A model generated the notes under the pieces. That model made no database searches, was not told the origin of the DNA, and saw nothing but the letters and a program-made list of their open reading frames with translations. Shown one piece after another: positions 28,415-38,462 of a DNA stretch of 64,000 bases. Made by a program: the position numbers and the translations under genes. The stretch's first letter is position 1. The number at the start of each line of letters is the position of its first letter. Source of the DNA: Prostheceraeus crozeri (Eukaryota; Platyhelminthes; Polycladida; Euryleptidae). The stretch spans positions 686,100 through 750,099 of the forward strand of contig CAJQUW010002197.1 in the NCBI GenBank assembly GCA_907163375.1, read 5' to 3'.

Positions 28415-28590
28415 GCCCACACACTTGTCGGTGAAAAGGTCACGCTGTCTGACGTGAGGCGCCATCGCTTTGTCTGATAAATAACACCCACACACATGTC
28501 GGTGAAAAGGTCACGCTGTCTGACGTGAGGCGCCATCGATGTTGAATGACACGCCCACACACACACGTGTCGGTGAAAAGGTTGAACAAG
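28415..28590. repeat. 70-bp tandem repeats, two and a half copies
   Basis: CCCACACAC-TGTCGGTGAAAAGGTCACGCTGTCTGACGTGAGGCGCCATCG occurs at 28416-28467 and 28486-28538, with a partial copy at 28551-28582. It lies between the convergent TBP-like and polymerase genes. The 114-codon minus ORF through it is a repeat artefact. It could be a replication or transcription control region, or simple satellite. Confidence 0.88.
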
Positions 28591-28644
28591 ACTGATTAGA
28601 TTCTTATTTAACTGACTGGCGCCTTGCCACTTCATGAGTCAGAG

Positions 28645-31600
28645 CTATTTATAGACATGAGTCAGCAAAGTATTTGATGTTTCTTCCTGCTTGACTTGGC
28701 TAGTGATTGTCAAAGCTAGGAAGAAGCTGTCTGTATCGCCTACTAATAATTCTACATGTTGGATCAATGGACACGTTTTAAAGGTGTGGTAAAATAACTT
28801 GTACATTTCTAACTTGGAGTGATCCAAGACAGCTTGACCGACATAAATGGGATTGCAAAGTTCTACTTTAGATTTTAACATTTGAAACCAGTGATGTCTT
28901 CGGAAATGACATCATGGTGGCAAAACAACGGCGAGCGACATAACTTGATACTCGTTTCAGGATCAGTTACGATACGATAGTCCATGCGCTTTCTTACAGC
29001 CTCCATGGTTTTACCAAAGAGAGCATTATTCTTAAATTTAAAGAAGTCCTTTTCGAAAGGATTCTTGGATTCAGCCCGTTTCTTGCTATTAAATTCTATA
29101 TACGGCTTTAGAAAGGGCTTCTGCCTAAACTGGATAGCGCGATGGACTTTGTCAAGTTGCATCCCCATACCTAGATAGAATTTGAGGATGGAATAGTGCA
29201 CGATGTAATGCTGCTTGTTGAATTGGGTGAGCAACAACTTCCTAGTAGGTTTATAGTTTAAGTCATCTTCCGTCTCATACTGCTTATTGTGTTCTTCCAT
29301 AAAGGGAGAGAACATATCTGGACTGACTATGCCAGATTCGGGTGCGAGAGGAAAATCAACGGTTCTATTCTTAATACCGTCTGGATAGATGAGGTCGACT
29401 TCAAATAAATAACCTATGTCGGCCTCATCTCCCAGTGCCATGATGTGTGCTGGATTGGAGAAGTGTTCAATGTCAAGGGGCTCTACCCATTGGAAGTCAG
29501 ACTGTGGCAAAGGCTTGGATAATGCACTCCCATATAAATTATTTTGGTCTATGTACATTAAATGCGTGGTCGATCCTATGTCTTGGGTGCTGTTGACAAC
29601 ATGTTTGTTGACAAATGTTAAGCCACCCCTAATACCACGTTCAAATATCGTGTACATTTCTGCATCTTGCAGTAAATGAATGCTCTATTTCGTCATCTTG
29701 AAGGCTGACTGATAGGACAGACCCGCCAGACTAACAAAATGGATGGGGTCTAAGGCATCCTGCTCTAATGTGACTTTCCTAAAAGTCTCAAACACGTCAG
29801 CCAACAGATAGACGTCTAATTTTAAGTAGGCAAGCATGTAGTCACCGAAAGTGCGACACCTAAATTCTAACCATGCTTGCTCTGCATGCCTATAATCATC
29901 CAGCGAACAGTCCTCACCCGTCAAATCATTTTTAAATTTATCGATGGACGGAAGGGATGTTTCTTTCAATGTGTCCATTGAACTAAAATAACTATAAGAA
30001 AACACCCCTTTCCGTCGCATGAGACTGTCACTTATGTTGGGATAGTCTTTCTTTAAATGTTGAGTGAGGGGAAGTGTTTCTGAATTATTAGCCAACGCGG
30101 CTAAGGAAGAAGACATAAATTGAAAACTGTCTAGAAACTTTATGTCATAGAAGACAGGCTTCCCCTCCTTCGTCTTATCGACTTGGACTTTAGCAGTGAT
30201 GCACATAAATTTTTCCTTACTTTGTGCAATCACTTTGGATGACCAGGATTTCATTTTACCGAGTCCATGGCGAATGATGATGTGAGCATCATAACATTTA
30301 AAGTTATGAAAGATCACGGGGAGCGTTTGCCGTTTGAGCCTAAGTTTCATATTGCATTTACTACATAAGGCAAACTTAAATTTACCACTGAGATGGCAAT
30401 AGTCCCTCACTTTCTTATGTTGCTGATCATCAAAGGATGAACAGCAGCGGGGACATTCCGTGGTCCTATCAAACTTGTGTTTATCGGCTTCTGTGAAGCA
30501 CATGGGTTTCCTAGTCAGCTCCGTTTCATACCGTTGATGAAAACGGGCTTTCCTATCTAAAAAGTTGAGGAACTTTTCAATGCACTCCTCACCTTGCCAC
30601 ACATGCATCTTATTTTGATTCCTATAATATGGATGCCAAACTTCATAGCAGGCAATGGCTGCAGGCTCATGACTTAGATCTTCTTGTTCAATGTAACATT
30701 CAATGTCCGCAAAGATGGTACATATGGGACTGAGCTCATTGACGTTTTCCTCATACCTATAAAATTTATCTTTGGGCATGACTTCCATTTGAAGTTGACT
30801 CCGAGAGTACCACTCGTAATGCTGTTCAAAATATGGTTTAGATGAGAAACGCCGTGTGCAGCGATCACAGTAGTAGAAATTATCCCTATAGGTTGCTTGA
30901 TGATGGTATAACTTTGAAATTTTAGGAATGCCACAATAATGCCATTCTGGGTGGTTGTCGCTATAGACTAGGAGAAGATTGACAACCCGGTCGAAGTTAC
31001 TTTGGCGATTATTATACCTAACGCCCTTCAGACCTTTTTTCAGGAGATGGACGACGATCTTAATGGTGTTGAGTTTTTCAAATTGGGCGATGCCTTTAAA
31101 ATCTAATGTGTTGACATCTAACCCGTCAAACTTAAGCTCATCCTCCCATTCACAATACTTGGTGACTCTTTGACGATTCCTATCTATATCATTATAGTGA
31201 AGAATGGAGAGGACGGCATACTTGAAACACTGGGACTGACACTCTACATTGACGACAGCCTTTTTGTCAGCCAGTGCTTTGGGAAGGGTGAAACAACCGC
31301 TCCCTTGCAAATTTTCTAAAAGATTTATTTTCATGTCTACCTTCTCTTTCCCATCAAAGACCAGACCGCTGTCTCTTTCATTAAATTTAATTGCTGACGA
31401 GATAGGTCGCATGTCTCTCTATCCACTCGTTTACATCACCTATGAGATCAGCAGCACAGGAGGCTATCCTAATGGTCACAGTGGACTCTACTTCTCCCGT
31501 GCTACTGTCTACCTTATTGAAACGAGCAGTGAGGTAGAACATGCCCTCGATCAAAAATCTATCTAAGCTCGCCAACATTTGATGTAATAAGTCTATATGA

Positions 31601-33160
31601 TTCATCAAGAAAGGATGAATGTCCTGCACAGCTTCAGAGCTTTCTAACTCATAATCGTGAACGAGCCTCTCAAGAGAAGACTTGATCAGCCTTAGAGTGA
31701 CGTTGTTGTCAGTGTAAAGCTCAGTGGAATGTGTGTGCGAAGAGAGAAGAAACTCTGTAGGAAAGGTCTTCTGACACGAAGAACAGGAAAAGCCGACGTG
31801 CGATGAAGGATGCTTCCTACCTCATGACGTTGGTGGTTGCCTCACACTGCCACAGGAGCCGCCTTCGATGTGGACTCGCAAGTTGGTGCTGTTGTAGAAC
31901 GTGCGTCCACAACCTTCACACTTGGGCCGTTGAGGGATCGGTCGGCGGTTTCCTCCCCTGCAGGCATGGCTAGCGGTGTGACGTCTCACATTGTAGGCTG
32001 AGGCGAAGACCCTGTCACACCGCTGGCATCGAAAGTCCTCTTCGAATTCAATCTCCCTCTCCTCTCCCACTATCTCTAGCTCCTCCTGCTCCAACAGTCT
32101 CTCCACCGACTTGACGGAGAGGTGAGGGAGGTCGTTTGCTGCAGGTGGTAGTGACGAAGCTGGGATGACGATGGGACGGAAGTGAACGTCGCCGTCCAGG
32201 AGGTAGGCCGCCAAATCTGTTGAGAAAAAGAGAAAAGAGATTAGTAACATGATCAAAATTTCAAGTTTGAAGTCTTATCCCCTGTTTCCCAATCACGGTT
32301 ACTTATCATCTAAGGACTTGATCTCCGGCAACACCGATGGACGCGGAGGAGGCAGGGGAAGGACGCGAGCCGAGGATGGAAGGGTCCTGGGCTTCAGTGT
32401 CGGAGGGACGTGATGACGAGGAGCAGGGAATGGTGCAGGGACGGGTGCAGGTACCGAAGCTGGAGGTGGAGGTGGGGCGATGACGATGCCCGAGCTCGAG
32501 AGAAGGGTCGCACCTTGAGCGGAGGTTGATGGGTGGGAAGGTAGGGCAGGAAATTCAGCTTCGAATCTCCGCCTCGCGGCTTCCTCCCACTTCTTCATCA
32601 TGGCCAAGTCTGTAGAGAGGAAAGAGAGCTTAGATAATGAGACAAGGATGATGCAGAGGATCTGAAACATTGTAAACATGAAATGTTAAAGATACTTACA
32701 CTTGTCAAGCCGCTAATAGGCTTCCCCGATTACTCCTTGGGGGACGGGTTCCCCATTACGAATACATTCATGCACTGAAAAGAATGACAGCAAAGATGAG
32801 CAGAGGTAAAATTTGGATTCGGTTTAAACATGAACAAAATAAGGGAGGGGCTCTTGATTTTAATGAGGATGTCTACCCTAATGATGTTAGTAATAGAGTC
32901 AACCTTGTTACAAATACTTACATTGCTCGATGGTAGCCTTCTCCATCTCAGCAGCAATGCGATAATTCTCAACTTTGTTTGAATTATAGATTACACGATA
33001 GTAGATTTCAATCACTGCGAAGGAAAGATGAGAATCGCTTCATTTGCCTAGTCAACGTTTATCATGGGAACAATCATTGAAGTGACACCTAATGAGTTAT
33101 ATTTCACTCTACTCCATATCATAAAGACTAACCTTTGTCGAATGGCTGAAGTACTCTGAC
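28645..33160 (-). pseudogene. Spliced DNA polymerase B with N-terminal zinc fingers, truncated after motif C
   Basis: Exons on the minus strand: 33133-33160, 32922-33014, 32700-32774, 32303-32609, then one long exon from 32216. The first three junctions keep a common phase; the 32303 donor does not. The long exon begins with C2H2 fingers (FRCQRCDRVF, PKCEGCGRTF, then FSCSSCQKTF), followed by the N-terminal domain shared with the stand-alone proteins. Next are FTLPKALADKKAVVNVECQ, ExoI FADIECY, an endonuclease-VII-like cluster with VRDYCHLSGKFKFALCSKC, ExoII FHNFKCYDAH and ExoIII LKLDVYLLADV. Then come motif A YIDQNNLYGSAL, motif B NNALFGKTM and motif C GDTDSF. Breaks: TAG 32713-32715, TGA 31822-31824, frameshift near 31400, TAG 29685-29687, frameshift near 28877. 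The ~200 residues expected after motif C are missing. Confidence 0.85.
32217..32302 (-). other. Predicted intron before the main polymerase exon
   Basis: The acceptor is strong (CTCTTTTTCTCAACAG|ATTTGG). The donor AA|GTAACC at 32302 leaves the wrong phase, so either another donor was used or an indel has occurred in the 32303-32609 exon. That exon encodes a Pro-rich linker (APPPPPASVPAPVPAPF). Confidence 0.45.
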
Positions 33161-33179
33161 CTGGCGAGAGAAAGCGTCA

Positions 33180-33310
33180 CGTTGAGTATGAAGTCGAACG
33201 CCCAACATGAGCAACGGCTCAGAGATTTCGGTCTAACAAACGACGAACAACCCGTGCAACGCAATCCCTCTACGGCAGCACCCGCCGTCCCGAAGGAACG
33301 CTCGAGCAAA
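33180..33310 (-). ncRNA. Copy A of a conserved ~140-bp segment, candidate structured RNA or leader
   Basis: Shares long identical blocks with 39070-39215: GTTCCTTCGGGACGGCGG, TTAGACCGAAA, CTCATGTTGGGC and CTCAACGT. It folds locally into GTTCC-TTC-GGGAC and CGGC-7nt-GCCG. It lies in the first intron region of the polymerase gene, on the same strand as copy B relative to its gene. Whether it is transcribed RNA or a DNA control element is unknown. Confidence 0.4.
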
Positions 33311-33463
33311 GGAGGTATTACAGCGATGATATGTTTTATGAGCAGAAGATATGATAGCAAGAGACTATTCAACTTGAAAGCAAATCAAAACAACCTGATA
33401 GCAGGAGCTCACCGACACTCACCTTGTGAAAGATAAATGTAAAGAACAGAGCTGGTGCACTGC

Positions 33464-33471
33464 CTTTTATA
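33464..33471 (-). promoter_or_regulatory. TATA box of the polymerase gene
   Basis: TATAAAAG on the minus strand, about 45 bases before a splice donor CACAAG|GTGAGT (33417-33422) that would end a non-coding first exon. Confidence 0.6.
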
Positions 33472-33610
33472 AGATTTTCCTAAGCGGTGAATGGATGAGA
33501 CCGCTCGTCCAATCACAGACGAGCTAGAGTTCCCGATGTGCACACACACATTTGTAACAAGTTATTGAAATCGTCCTAGGCAAACATGATGTTTAGCAAT
33601 AGACTCAACC

Positions 33611-34063
33611 ATGGCACCTGAAGTCAATACATTGAAACATGATGATTGCACGATTCGTTTTCATCAAGAGTGCTTCGAAAGCTTGATACAAGATTACATC
33701 CTTGAGTTTCAAAGGGAGGAGACAGAATTGGAAGCATGTTTAGACTACACGCGAGAAATATTTACGGAGTTGATATCTTATTTCAAAGACAGTCTCATCA
33801 AGGCTCACTTAATTGCACATGTCAATTACATTCATTTTCCACAAGGTGAAGTAGCGGAAAGTGTTAACTTTCAATTTCGTTCCTATGGACAAGAATATGT
33901 TACTGATGCTTCTGAGTTTTATACACGACATCTGCGGAAGATTATTTCTCGGATGGACAACTTTCATGGTTACGGTGATCATTTGCTTCTGAATAAAATA
34001 AACCATATTGTCATTGTTATTAGTAAAGTGGGTTTCAATGATGTTAAATCAAAGACCAAATAA
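33611..34063 (+). CDS. Stand-alone copy 2 of the PolB N-terminal domain
   Basis: An intact 150-residue ORF with ATG at 33611 in good context (ACCATGG). It aligns end-to-end with 23375-23797: TIRFHQECFESLIQDYI, then VNFQFRSYGQEYVTD, then FYTRHLRKIISRMDNFHGYG, then LLLNKINHI. The polymerase N-terminal region shows the same order (LRLIKSSLERLVHDYE, then GMFYLTARF, then a second strand-helix pair). The gene is divergent from the polymerase, with the two starts separated by under 500 bases, so both may share a control region. Its molecular role is unknown. Confidence 0.62.
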   Translation: MAPEVNTLKHDDCTIRFHQECFESLIQDYILEFQREETELEACLDYTREIFTELISYFKDSLIKAHLIAHVNYIHFPQGEVAESVNFQFRSYGQEYVTDASEFYTRHLRKIISRMDNFHGYGDHLLLNKINHIVIVISKVGFNDVKSKTK

Positions 34064-34532
34064 AGTATTTTTTCATGACGACTTTTGCCAACTATACTTT
34101 AGAGGTAACGAGTCTCTACTGATACCATGTAGTTGATTTCTATAAACGGCAGACTTGTTACCCTTCATGGTAGTACTATTCATCAATGCTTTACCATGTT
34201 GAGATCAATCTTCGAAATAACTATATTTGGAACATCACATGTCTACCTATGTTTTTTATGCTGATTTTAGTAACTTACGTTTTCTTCAATACTTGTATAG
34301 CAATCGACTGCGATACAGTAAAGTAACGTTCGGAGCTTGTTCATTAGCGAAGAGAGAAGTCTGTGATGTGTTGCGTGTGGTGCAAGGGTGGCCTCCCATT
34401 TCATTTATTCATCATTTATTCTTCTCCTCTGCATTCCATATCCGAAGATATGTGGCGAGCTGCATTAGAAGGTTGGCCCTTAAAAAAGCCCATGGGTCGT
34501 TCTCCGTCCACCGACACTACTCTCTTCATCGA
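34064..34532. other. Decayed sequence, no gene assigned
   Basis: Plus-strand fragments such as DMWRAALEGWPLKKPMGRS (34440-34500) look protein-like, but no consistent frame or family is seen. Confidence 0.3.
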
Positions 34533-34984
34533 CTATTGCAAAAACTCTGAAAGAAAAAGTATAGGAGATTAGAGGCGGCAAGGAAATGATCATGTTGAAG
34601 TAACTTACTCGGCTTTTTCTTTACAACTTTTCGGACGATAAAGTCGTCCAGATCGCCATTCATTTTAATGGATAGGTGGAGACATCGCACACCTTCGCCT
34701 TCATAACATGTTTGTGTCGAATTGGAATAGTCCCTGAGGGTCGGCACATCGAAGATGGTGTTTTCAAAGAGGGGAAGGTGGACCTCATACACTCTCTTCC
34801 TCTTCACTCTTCTCTCAACCTCTCGCAACTTTTCCACTTCACTCCCCAACTGTCTGTTGATCACCCTCGTCTCTTCCACTTCCTTCACCACACCTCGCAT
34901 CCGCTCCACCTCATTCTTCGCACGCATCAATTCCGACTCTAGGCCCTCAACCGCCTGCACTCGCTTCATCCTACCACTCCTTTC

Positions 34985-35241
34985 TGTTGTGTGATCCTCT
35001 ATTCATAGTCGTTTACGTACAATTGCATTTGAATATGTTTCTTTACATTGCTTCCTACTCTATGTGATTTGTTTATATTCATGAACTGAATATTCTATCA
35101 TGAGTGAAAATGATTTGAATCCTAGGACACTTTCGTATGCTACGCCTCGCTAACGTGTCTTGCACACTGTTGTACGTCGTGACTCGTGATGAATAAAAAT
35201 TTGTGAACTCTACGCCTCGTTCTCCCTACATACATTCTACA
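34985..35241 (+). repeat. Retrotransposon LTR, plus orientation
   Basis: 257 bp, TGTTGTGTGATCC...TTCTACA, with AATAAA near 35191. It is followed by the ATGGCGACC leader of gag. A nearly identical copy lies inverted at 36419-36675. Confidence 0.88.
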
Positions 35242-35250
35242 TCCCATGAC

Positions 35251-36423
35251 ATGGCGACCCACGGCCAGGCAATGAGACTGCCGCCTGAATTTCTTGCTTC
35301 ACCGGATCAAGCAATCATGGACGTTAACTTGTACGTGGAAGAGGTGGAAACTTACCTTGTCGCTGCCGGAACTGAGAAGTTTTCTGAAGCCAGGAAGGTT
35401 GCAATGATATTGAATATCATCGGCTTCAATACTAGAAAGATTCTACGTGCGGCTTCTGGTACCATAACTAAGGTTGCTGAGATATTTGACTTATTGATAC
35501 AATTATTCCCTTCATCTCAATCGTTCACCCTGGCGAGGGAGAAGTTCAACCGGCGCAGACAGAGCGAGAACGAATCGGTGATGCAGTTATTTTCGGATGT
35601 ATCGCAGTTATCATATCTGTGTGATTACGGATCAATTCGTGAAGATTTAGTGCGCGACAAACTGATCATGTCCTTGCGGCGTGACATCATGGAGAAATTG
35701 ATACTTGAACAACCGAAGACCCTACAGTCTGCGTTGGAGACCGCTCAGCGAATTGAGACAATCAATAGTGAGATCCAATCTGCGAGGGCGAACCCTGCGG
35801 AACCAGTTCCTACGGTGGCTACGGTGCGTAAATCGTTCAAAAACAGGCGCAAACCGAACAATACATTGGCCAATAGGCCTAGTGCTAAAAATTCGGTGAG
35901 TGATTCGAACAGATACGGTTTTCGTTGTGGTGATGCAGGTCACTTGGCTAATGAAGCTTCCTGTCCAGCCAAATCAAAAAAGTGTAACAAATGTGGTGTT
36001 TTAGGTCATTTTACGAAAGTTTGTTTCAAAAATGTACGCCAGAATACGACTACTGCAGGCACGGCTGATATAGGCCTCATTTGTTCTAATTTTGAATCTA
36101 GTGCGCCTGCCATGCGATTTTTATCTGTGAAATGTACCACTGCTTGTGAAGGGGATGATAGGCCTATTACTACTCGTGAATGTGAAATACGTCTCGGAGT
36201 TGATACGGGTAGTTGCGTCACTCTGATTTCGCGAAGATTGTACAATCGTTTTTTCTCAAATCAGCGTTTGTTTCCATCTGATCGTGATTTGCGTCATTAC
36301 TCTCGTAATGGCATACGCCCTCAAGGTTTTTTTAGGCTGAAGTTGACCTACAACGATTTGTCGTTTGTCGATAAAGTGTACGTCTGTGAGCGTGAACCAC
36401 CTCACATGGTTCATGGGATGTAG
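35251..36423 (+). CDS. gag: Gypsy-type Gag and start of protease, truncated
   Basis: From the ATG at 35251 (390 residues) it has an alpha-helical capsid-like region with LAREKFNRRRQSENESV. Two zinc knuckles follow: an altered RCGDAGHLANEASCPA and CNKCGVLGHFTKVC. The aspartic protease active site is LGVDTGSCVTL. The first knuckle has lost its leading Cys-x2-Cys spacing. The reading frame ends exactly where the inverted LTR begins, so reverse transcriptase and RNase H are missing. The retroelement inserted into element 2 after that element's arrival. Confidence 0.85.
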   Translation: MATHGQAMRLPPEFLASPDQAIMDVNLYVEEVETYLVAAGTEKFSEARKVAMILNIIGFNTRKILRAASGTITKVAEIFDLLIQLFPSSQSFTLAREKFNRRRQSENESVMQLFSDVSQLSYLCDYGSIREDLVRDKLIMSLRRDIMEKLILEQPKTLQSALETAQRIETINSEIQSARANPAEPVPTVATVRKSFKNRRKPNNTLANRPSAKNSVSDSNRYGFRCGDAGHLANEASCPAKSKKCNKCGVLGHFTKVCFKNVRQNTTTAGTADIGLICSNFESSAPAMRFLSVKCTTACEGDDRPITTRECEIRLGVDTGSCVTLISRRLYNRFFSNQRLFPSDRDLRHYSRNGIRPQGFFRLKLTYNDLSFVDKVYVCEREPPHMVHGM

Positions 36424-36675
36424 AATGTATGTAGGGAGAACGAGGCGTAGAGTTCACAAATTTTTATTCATCACGAGTCACGACGTACAACAGTGTGCAA
36501 GACACGTTAGCGAGGCGTAGCATACGAAAGTGTCCTAGGATTCAAATCATTTTCACTCATGATAGAATATTCAGTTCATGAATATAAACAAATCACATAG
36601 AGTAGGAAGCAATGTAAAGAAACATATTCAAATGCAATTGTGCGTAAACGACTATGAATAGAGGATCACACAACA
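36419..36675 (-). repeat. Retrotransposon LTR, inverted
   Basis: Reverse complement of 34985-35241, same length. On its own (minus) strand it is preceded by a polypurine tract GAGGGGA at about 36676-36682, so it is a 3' LTR. It is joined at its terminal base to the plus-strand gag-protease frame. Confidence 0.88.
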
Positions 36676-36875
36676 TCCCCTCAGCAAAGACAAAAACGTG
36701 AGAAACTATCAAAAATGTAAAACTTTATAAAACGCATCAACTATAAAACCAGTGCGTGTTACACTATGACGAGCAATCGCAAAAACACAGGTATGACAAT
36801 CTTTCAACATACACACATGCTAAAAACATGAAGAACATCAGTCCTCATCATACTTTAGAAGCAACATTCGGACAT

Positions 36876-37571
36876 TCAACTCTCATCTTGCTGCTGTAGT
36901 ATGTATCTTCCGGGAGGCTCTCTTATGCGAGAGGGGTAACGCGGAGGTGGAATATGAGTTTCAAGATTCCTCAAAGGTTGGCGATTCTCAACAGGACGCT
37001 TTTTCGACATTCTAGACACATGCCATTTATATCCATCCGTCATCTCGTATGTGTGCTCTCCCACCCTACGATCCACAGTCTGAGAAGAATTCTTATCAGG
37101 CAGCTTAACTGTCATCTCCTCCCCCTGAGAATATGAAGGATGATTGTACTTCCCTGGGGTGAAATTTTGAGTAGAACTCGGATTGGAACTAGGTGAAGAC
37201 ATTGCTGCTGAATTGTGAGACCATCGCAGCTCACGTCCATGCAACAGGAAACTAGGAGTCTGTTTTGTATCAGGATGTGGTGTAGAACGATACGCAGCGA
37301 GAAAATTAGCAATGTACTTGAAAAATCCACAGCTTTTGTTTTTCTCGATCTCAATCTGAGCTTTTATCGTCCGATTAAAATGCTCAATCAATCCATTTGC
37401 TCTAGGATGGTAAACAGGAGTACGAAAATGAAGAATATCATTGTTTTGCAAGAATTCGGTCACTTCTCTCGAGACGAACTGTGGACCGTTATCAGACACA
37501 AAAGTACAAGGACAACCTTCAATTGCAAAAACAGAAACGAGGAATTTAATCACAGCATTTCCTTTAACCAC
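36876..37571 (-). pseudogene. Integrase C-terminal part of a gypsy-type element
   Basis: It carries the second catalytic Asp (FVSDNGPQFV) and Glu (NGLIEHFNRTIK) and the following TPHPDTKQTPSFLLHGRE. A C-terminal tail with PPRYPSRIREPPGRY follows. The zinc HHCC domain and first Asp are absent because the sequence meets the coiled-coil gene at about 37557. It is oriented head-to-head with the gag at 35251. Confidence 0.85.
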
Positions 37572-38454
37572 TCCTGCTCCTTCACTCGCATATCCTCCAA
37601 CTCCTCTCTCATTACCTCTATGCCCTCAACCTTAGCCTTAAGCTCTTCATTCTCCTTCAAAACTTTTCTATTCACACTTTCCATATCCATCATACGATCC
37701 TTCAACCTCACAAACGCCTCCATATCATGCACCTCTTTCCTAGGCGATGATTTCGCTACAGGCTCAGCCACCTCACCATCCGACTCATCAGACAACTCAC
37801 TCCCAAACAATGAGACCATCAACTTCCTAGTCTCATCACTCGACCGCTGAATCACTCCTTCTACCTCTACTTTCTCTTCACTCACCACCACCTCCCGATC
37901 CTTCGCTACAGCACCCTCATTACTTCTAACTGCTGCATTCAACTCCTCCTTCGCCTTAATTAATTCACTCATCCACACACGAAACGACTGCGCTCCAATG
38001 TTTCCGGATGGGCAAGATTCGTGCACCTTCCGGAAACCCTCAACGGCATCCTCATCACACACCACCCCTTGATGAACACAGACCTTAAAAACATGCATTC
38101 TCTCATGTTGGTCCAGCGTCCCCTCTTTGATATGCTTACGGTATTCGCTGCCCCTTGTTAATCTACCGCAGGAGCATTGAGTAACGATAAAACTCGGAGT
38201 TTTAGTCATGATAATTCTGTAAAGATTGAGTAAAATTTGATAGCTAGTGTTTATAGGATACTACTTGCTGATATGCATTGAAAGACTAAGTCACCAAACA
38301 TTTGATAGCAAACGGAATAAAATCGTAAACCAAATTTAAAGAGTATGATTCCTAGCTTTATCCTAAATCCCAAGTTTGATAGCAAACCTTGTCAGAGCAC
38401 TCACCGTTCGTCTTGCAACTTGAAACAGGAGTGAAGACTAGAGAAAAGTCGCGG

Positions 38455-38462
38455 TTTATATA
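38455..38462 (-). promoter_or_regulatory. TATA box of the coiled-coil gene
   Basis: TATATAAA on the minus strand with a pyrimidine-rich start region (CTTTTCTCTAGTCTTCACTC) 25-40 bases downstream, then a splice donor at 38399-38404. Confidence 0.62.

Larger units (their letters stand above)
34533..38216 (-). pseudogene. Coiled-coil gene of element 2, spliced and split by a retrotransposon
   Basis: A non-coding first exon (from ~38430 to 38405) has donor GTGAGT, and the acceptor TTTACAG at 38217 precedes the ATG at 38209. The protein begins with a Cys/His-rich region (CSCGRL, then HERMHVFKVCVHQGVVC), possibly zinc binding. It continues as acidic linker and long coiled coil up to about 37560. 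The retroelement insertion follows. Coiled coil on the same strand resumes at 34969 (ESELMRAKNEVERMRGVV) and ends in a second exon at 34533-34546, after an intron at 34547-34608. That both flanks are coiled coil argues for one gene, but two separate genes cannot be excluded. Confidence 0.5.

Noticed and set aside
28291-28635. 114-codon minus ORF
   Set aside because: Runs through the 70-bp tandem repeats and the antisense of the TBP-like gene; no recognisable content.
33182-33436. 84-codon plus ORF upstream of the polymerase
   Set aside because: Falls over conserved segment copy A; copy B does not keep this reading frame, so non-coding function is more likely.
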